Positions 60,051 through 64,000 of a DNA stretch of 64,000 nt are shown here, one piece after another. Where the stretch lies: positions 509,076-573,075 of the forward strand of contig NZ_WLZY01000002.1 in assembly GCF_010122465.1 (NCBI RefSeq), written 5' to 3'. The notes under the pieces were generated by a model. The model saw only the letters and a list, made by a program, of their open reading frames with translations, was not told the origin of the DNA and did no database searches. Every line of letters begins with the position of its first letter. The first letter of the stretch is position 1. The position numbers and the translations under genes are program-made. Source of the DNA: Phytoactinopolyspora mesophila. Its GTDB lineage: Bacteria > Actinomycetota > Actinomycetes > Jiangellales > Jiangellaceae.

Positions 60051-60869
60051 TCAGTCCTTGACGGCTCCCGCGGTCACGCCGCTGGCGACGTAGCGCTGGG
60101 CCACGATCAGCAGGACGGCCGCCGGAATGGACGCGACCACGGCGGTGGCCATGATGGAGTTCCACTGGGTGGTGTTGTTGCCGATGTAGGCGTAGATGCC
60201 CAGGGTGATCGGGATCATGTCGCCGTTGCGGTTGAGCGTGGAGGCGAAGATGAAGTCCGACCACGCCCACAGGAACGCGAACAACGACACGGTCAGGATC
60301 GCGTTGCGGCTGACCGGCAGCACCACCGACCGGAATGTCCGCCAGGTATTGGCGCCGTCCACCTTGGCGGCTTGAATGAACTCCTGCGGGATGCCGGACA
60401 TAAAGGTGGTGAACAGCAGCACCCCGAACGGTACGGCGATGGTCGAGTTGGCGACGATCAGCCCGCCCACGGTGTTGAGCCACCCGAGCCGGATGTAGAT
60501 GGCGTAGAAGCCCATCGCCATCACCACACTGGGGATCATCTGGGCGATCAGCAGCAAAAAGCTCATCGAGCCTTTGCCTGGAAGCCGTAGCTTCGCCAGC
60601 GCATACCCGGCGGGCGCGGAGATCACCAGCGTCAGCAGCACGCAGCCCAGGCCGATGATCAGGCTGGTCATCAGGTTGGGTAGCTGCTGGTTGAAGACGT
60701 CGACGTACCCCTCGAACGTCGGATTCCACGGGAACCAGTGCGGGGGATCGGCCCGCATGTCGCTGGTCTTGGTGAGGGAGACGTTGACCATCCAGTAGAC
60801 GGGGAAGAGCATCACCGCGGTGAAGAAGATGCCCAGCGCGGTCTTCCAACGGGTGCGTTGTGGCGTCAT
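60051..60869 (-). CDS. CUT1 ABC transporter permease (MalG-like)
   Basis: A 272-residue permease with six membrane helices and the EAA motif QAAKVDGANTWRTFRSVVLP. It starts with a 4-bp overlap on the MalF-like gene. The C terminus ends in GAVKD as in many MalG-like proteins. It is part of the GH127 operon. Confidence 0.94.
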   Translation of the reverse strand: MTPQRTRWKTALGIFFTAVMLFPVYWMVNVSLTKTSDMRADPPHWFPWNPTFEGYVDVFNQQLPNLMTSLIIGLGCVLLTLVISAPAGYALAKLRLPGKGSMSFLLLIAQMIPSVVMAMGFYAIYIRLGWLNTVGGLIVANSTIAVPFGVLLFTTFMSGIPQEFIQAAKVDGANTWRTFRSVVLPVSRNAILTVSLFAFLWAWSDFIFASTLNRNGDMIPITLGIYAYIGNNTTQWNSIMATAVVASIPAAVLLIVAQRYVASGVTAGAVKD

Positions 60870-61852
60870 GACCGCTCCTCCCGTCGCTGGAGGTAGAGAT
60901 AGACGAAGCCGGCCACGAGCGCGAACACGATCAGCAGGTTGCCCACCGCGGCTGCCTGCGAGAAGTCCGGCTGTCCGGTGCCGAAGGCGCGCCGATAGGA
61001 CCAGATCGCCAGCGTCGTCGAGGCGTTGCCTGGACCACCCGTCGTCATGATCCAGATGACGTCGACCACCTTGAGCGTGTAGATCAGCCCGAGTAGGAGG
61101 GTGATCGCCGAGACGGGCCGCAGCAGCGGCAGGGTGATGTGCCAGAACTGCTTCCAGGCGTTCGCTCCGTCGAGTGAGGCCGCCTCGTAGACGTCACCGG
61201 GAATGTTCTGTAGCCCGGAGTACAGGATGACGAGGTTGAACGGTATGCCGAGCCAGATGTTGGCGATGATCACGGAGACCAGTGCCCACTGCGGGGAGGT
61301 CAGCCAGTTGATCTGGCCGATCCCGAACGCACCCAGGAACGAGTTGATGATGCCGTTCTCGCTGTTCAGCATCCACGACCAGGTCGACGCCGACACGATC
61401 AGCGGCAGCAGCCACGGCACCAGGAACAAAGCCCGCAAGGTTCCCGAGAGCCGGAAGTTGTTGCGGAAAAACACCGCCAGCGCCAGCCCGATCGTGAACT
61501 GCGCACCGATGGAGACGAGGGTGAACAGGATGGTGTTGCGTACCGCGACACCGAACGCGTTGGATGTGATCACGTCGGTGAAATTGCTGAAGCCCACGTA
61601 GTCGGCGTTGCCCTGCACAAACGCGCGTGGCGTGTAGTCGTGCAGGCTGAGTTCGACGTTCCGGTACAGCGGGAACGCGTAGAAGACCACCAGGTAGATG
61701 ATCAGCGGTGCGATGAAGGCGAGTGCGGCCCAGCGCTGGGCGGAAGAACGCCTCCGGGTGCCCGGTTCTCCCCGCCCGCTGCGGGGAGAACCGGTCCTGG
61801 CCGTCGCGTTCGTGCGGGCCGGTGACTCGACGGTGTGAAGCGTCGGTCTCAT
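60866..61852 (-). CDS. CUT1 ABC transporter permease (MalF-like)
   Basis: A 328-residue permease: basic, Arg/Ser-rich N terminus (about 40 residues), six membrane helices and the EAA motif YEAASLDGANAWKQFWHITLP. It follows the binding-protein gene by 12 bp and overlaps the MalG-like gene by 4 bp. No ATPase gene is linked. Confidence 0.94.
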   Translation of the reverse strand: MRPTLHTVESPARTNATARTGSPRSGRGEPGTRRRSSAQRWAALAFIAPLIIYLVVFYAFPLYRNVELSLHDYTPRAFVQGNADYVGFSNFTDVITSNAFGVAVRNTILFTLVSIGAQFTIGLALAVFFRNNFRLSGTLRALFLVPWLLPLIVSASTWSWMLNSENGIINSFLGAFGIGQINWLTSPQWALVSVIIANIWLGIPFNLVILYSGLQNIPGDVYEAASLDGANAWKQFWHITLPLLRPVSAITLLLGLIYTLKVVDVIWIMTTGGPGNASTTLAIWSYRRAFGTGQPDFSQAAAVGNLLIVFALVAGFVYLYLQRREERS

Positions 61853-61864
61853 GGGTGTCCTAGA

Positions 61865-63127
61865 TCAGTTGAGTGCCGCTTCGGCGTCTGCTTGGGCTTG
61901 GTCCAGCGCGTCGGCGGGCGACATGGCGCCGCTCAGGGCGTTCTGGACAGCCGTCCAGAGTGCTTCGGAGATCAGCGGATAGTCGGTGCCGAGGTCGTCG
62001 CTGGTGCGCCCCTTGGCGTTGCGGACGGCGTCGACCCACGGCTCGAGTTCCGGGCTGGACTCGAGCAACGCTTCCTGCCCGGCGTGTGTGGGCGGGATGT
62101 AGTAGGCGAACGTGGTCGCTGTCTCCACCAGCCCTTCCGGTGTCGTCATACACTCGACGATCTGCGTGGTGACGTCGTAGCGGGCCTCGTCGCTTTGCAC
62201 GGGCGCGGTGATGAACTCGCCGCCGGTAGGTGTCGGGGCGACACCGCCGTCCCGGCCGGGCAGCGCGATGACGCCCGTCGGGAAGTCAGCTTCGGCGGCA
62301 CTGTTCACCTGCCAGGTGCCGTTGAGGGCGAAGGCGAACCGCCCGGTGAGGAACTCTTCCCACACGGTGTTCTGGGAGTTCGTGATCACTGAGTTGGGTG
62401 CGTAACCGGCGTCTACCCAGCTGGTCCACAACTCGAGCGCCTCGACGGCCTCGGGGGAGTCCAGCGCGCGAAGGTCCGCGCCGGCGCCCCAGTACCAGGG
62501 CAGGAACTGGAACGATCCCTCTTCGGTCCCGATTCCGGCGAAGGTGATGCCTTGCGAGCCGGCGGCGTCGATCTGTTCCAGCGCCTCGGTGAGCGAGCTC
62601 CAGTCGGAGATGGCGTCCGGGGCGACGCCGGCCTCGTCGAGGATGTCTTCGTTGTAGTAGAGGGCCAGCGTGTTGGCGCCGATGGGGATTCCGTACGGTT
62701 CGCCGTCGACGACGCCCGCGGCGAGGAGGTTCTCGTCGATCTCCGAGGTGTCGAAGCCGAACTCGTCCATCGTGGTCAGCATCCCGGTGTCGGCGAGGGT
62801 GGAGACGGCGGGGTTGTCCAGCAGAATGATGTCCGGTGCCGAGCCCTCTTGAGCGGCAAGCAGTGCCTGGTTGGTCAGTGCCGTCGTGTCGTAGGCGGTG
62901 CGCTCGATCGTCACACCGGCCTCGTCGCCGCACGCGTCGACCCGCTGGGCCCAGTCGGACGAGTCTTCGTGCTGCGGGTACGGATCCCACCAGGTGTAGG
63001 TGCCGCCTGATGCGGTCGTGCCGTTCCCGTCGCCGTCGTCGGACGACGAACACGCCGCCGTGGCGGCCACACAAGCGGCGATTCCGACCACACCGAAGAC
63101 TCGCATGAGTCTGTTCGGACGTGTCAT
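61865..63127 (-). CDS. CUT1 ABC transporter sugar-binding lipoprotein (beta-arabinoside type)
   Basis: A 420-residue SBP_bac_1 protein with signal LMRVFGVVGIAACVAATAAC (lipidated Cys near residue 26) and a short Asp/Gly linker. The binding domain shows WWDPYPQHEDSSDWAQRVD and YNEDILDEAGVAPDAISDW. The ATG at 63127 has AAGGAGG close upstream; the longer frame crosses the promoter. It heads the operon ending in GH127, so a beta-arabinofuranosyl oligomer is the likely ligand. Confidence 0.92.
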   Translation of the reverse strand: MTRPNRLMRVFGVVGIAACVAATAACSSSDDGDGNGTTASGGTYTWWDPYPQHEDSSDWAQRVDACGDEAGVTIERTAYDTTALTNQALLAAQEGSAPDIILLDNPAVSTLADTGMLTTMDEFGFDTSEIDENLLAAGVVDGEPYGIPIGANTLALYYNEDILDEAGVAPDAISDWSSLTEALEQIDAAGSQGITFAGIGTEEGSFQFLPWYWGAGADLRALDSPEAVEALELWTSWVDAGYAPNSVITNSQNTVWEEFLTGRFAFALNGTWQVNSAAEADFPTGVIALPGRDGGVAPTPTGGEFITAPVQSDEARYDVTTQIVECMTTPEGLVETATTFAYYIPPTHAGQEALLESSPELEPWVDAVRNAKGRTSDDLGTDYPLISEALWTAVQNALSGAMSPADALDQAQADAEAALN

Positions 63128-63218
63128 GGCTTTCCTCCTTGAATCTGGCAATTCATGGCACCCACTGGCCGTGGGTGGATATGTCGTTGACGAGCGGTGA
63201 AATGTTGGTCGTGGTCCC

Positions 63219-64000
63219 TCAGCTGGCTGGGCCCGGAGCCCCTGTGCTGCCCCGGTCGATGAGCTCCGGGGAGATGAATCGCACGACGTACGGTTCCTCG
63301 CCCTGCTCGGTCGACTCGATCCGCCGCACAAGCTGGCGCACCGCCATCCGGCCCAGCCGGTCCGGGGCGCTCTCGATGGAGGAGTACGGCAGGGAGAACG
63401 TGCGGGCGAACTCGTCGGAATACCGGCCGATCACCGAGAGATCGTGGGGTACGGCGAGCCCGCGGGTATGCAGGACGGACGGCAAAGCCGCGGCGGCGGC
63501 TTCGTTGTTCAGCAGCAGCCCGGTGGCCGCGGGATGTGCGTCCAGCAGGGCGTGCAGGGTCTGGCCGATGGCCGGCTGTCGGGATTCGCCGAACACGGCA
63601 TGAAGCCGGATCTCACGCCTTTCTGCCTGCTGCAACGCGGCGTCCTGCAACCGCCAGACGTAGGCGCCACCCCGTTCCACGACATGTTCGGGCTGGGACA
63701 CCAGGATCAGCTCCCGGTGTCCCAGCGCATACATGTGCTCGATCATCATCCGGCCGGCTTCCTCGAAGTCCAGGTCGAAGACGTCCAGGCCGGTGCAGTC
63801 GCCGGGCAGTCCGATCAGCGCACCGGGTTGCGGGGCGGCTCGCAGGATCGGCAGCCGGAGGTCGTCCTGGGCGACGTTGAGCAGCACGATCCCGTCCACC
63901 ATGCGGGAGTCGGTGATCCGGCTGAGCGCTCGCGCGCCGTCGGCCTCGGTCACCAGGAGGATGTCGTAGTCGAGTTCGCGGGCGGTGTCGGAGACACCCA
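63219..64000 (-). CDS. LacI-family regulator (N-terminal part beyond the window)
   Basis: The 260 visible residues are the effector domain of a LacI/GalR repressor: DGIVLLNVAQDD, HMYALGHRELILVSQPEH, ATGLLLNNEAAAAALPSVLHTRGLAVPHDLSVIGRYSDEFAR and the final VRFISPELIDRGSTG. The DNA-binding headpiece lies past position 64000. It is upstream of, and co-directional with, the GH127 transporter operon, 91 bp away, and so is its probable regulator. The 91-bp gap has TGAAT/ATTCA arms (63142-63157 region) but no clear CG-centred LacI site. Confidence 0.88.
   Translation of the reverse strand, partial: GVSDTARELDYDILLVTEADGARALSRITDSRMVDGIVLLNVAQDDLRLPILRAAPQPGALIGLPGDCTGLDVFDLDFEEAGRMMIEHMYALGHRELILVSQPEHVVERGGAYVWRLQDAALQQAERREIRLHAVFGESRQPAIGQTLHALLDAHPAATGLLLNNEAAAAALPSVLHTRGLAVPHDLSVIGRYSDEFARTFSLPYSSIESAPDRLGRMAVRQLVRRIESTEQGEEPYVVRFISPELIDRGSTGAPGPAS

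Overview
The window is high-GC, densely coded DNA with frequent GTG starts, ATGA stop/start overlaps, Tat and lipoprotein signals, and many IclR, GntR, LacI, ROK and PadR regulators. This fits a soil- or plant-associated actinomycete chromosome; a Jiangella-like genus is only a guess. No rRNA, tRNA, CRISPR array, intact insertion sequence or prophage is visible.

Layout. 1-3.9 kb: a hypothetical gene, a 5'-truncated aminotransferase pseudogene, and a PadR/HAAS pair divergent from a two-gene ABC exporter. 3.9-13.9 kb: arabinose/arabinan use, with a sugar-acid dehydratase (L-arabinonate dehydratase type) and its GntR regulator divergent from a CUT1 sugar transporter, a GH51 arabinofuranosidase and a secreted GH43 enzyme. 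13.9-19.6 kb: an IclR, unknown TIM-barrel and alditol-oxidase trio, a methyltransferase and an S9 peptidase. 19.8-25.6 kb: glpF-dhaK-dhaL-dhaM for PTS-dependent dihydroxyacetone phosphorylation, with a divergent IclR gene. 25.7-30.8 kb: LLM oxidoreductase and deaminase, two envelope proteins, a SurA-like lipoprotein, and two ISL3-type transposase remnants. 30.8-44.9 kb: ROK regulator, Gfo/Idh/MocA dehydrogenase, complete CUT2 transporter, TIM-barrel epimerase, and an 1821-residue secreted ThuA/sorbosone-dehydrogenase protein; this suggests oxidative (keto-sugar) glycoside catabolism. 45.4-55.5 kb: a Tat-exported PAP2/haloperoxidase-like protein, then a CUT1 transporter, GH38 alpha-mannosidase and an unknown barrel enzyme; LacI-type sites precede both units. 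55.6-57.9 kb: small membrane and hypothetical proteins. 58-64 kb: a LacI regulator, CUT1 transporter and GH127 beta-L-arabinofuranosidase. The three CUT1 systems have no ATPase of their own and probably share one encoded elsewhere.

Two non-coding features stand out. First, many intergenic gaps hold long, mostly perfect inverted repeats (arms up to 39 bp). The arms differ between copies, but outer edges fall into groups: ATGATCAT, GGTGATCG and GAGGYCGCGC. Several end at or inside the stop codons of adjacent genes. Second, two related, much longer structured elements (8107-8317 and 38296-38463) follow the solute-binding-protein genes of two different sugar transporters. Their stems hold G.U pairs that are valid only in the transcript of the operon strand, pointing to a structured RNA. 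I do not recognise either as a described family. All positions come from reading the sequence by eye; no database search or folding program was run.
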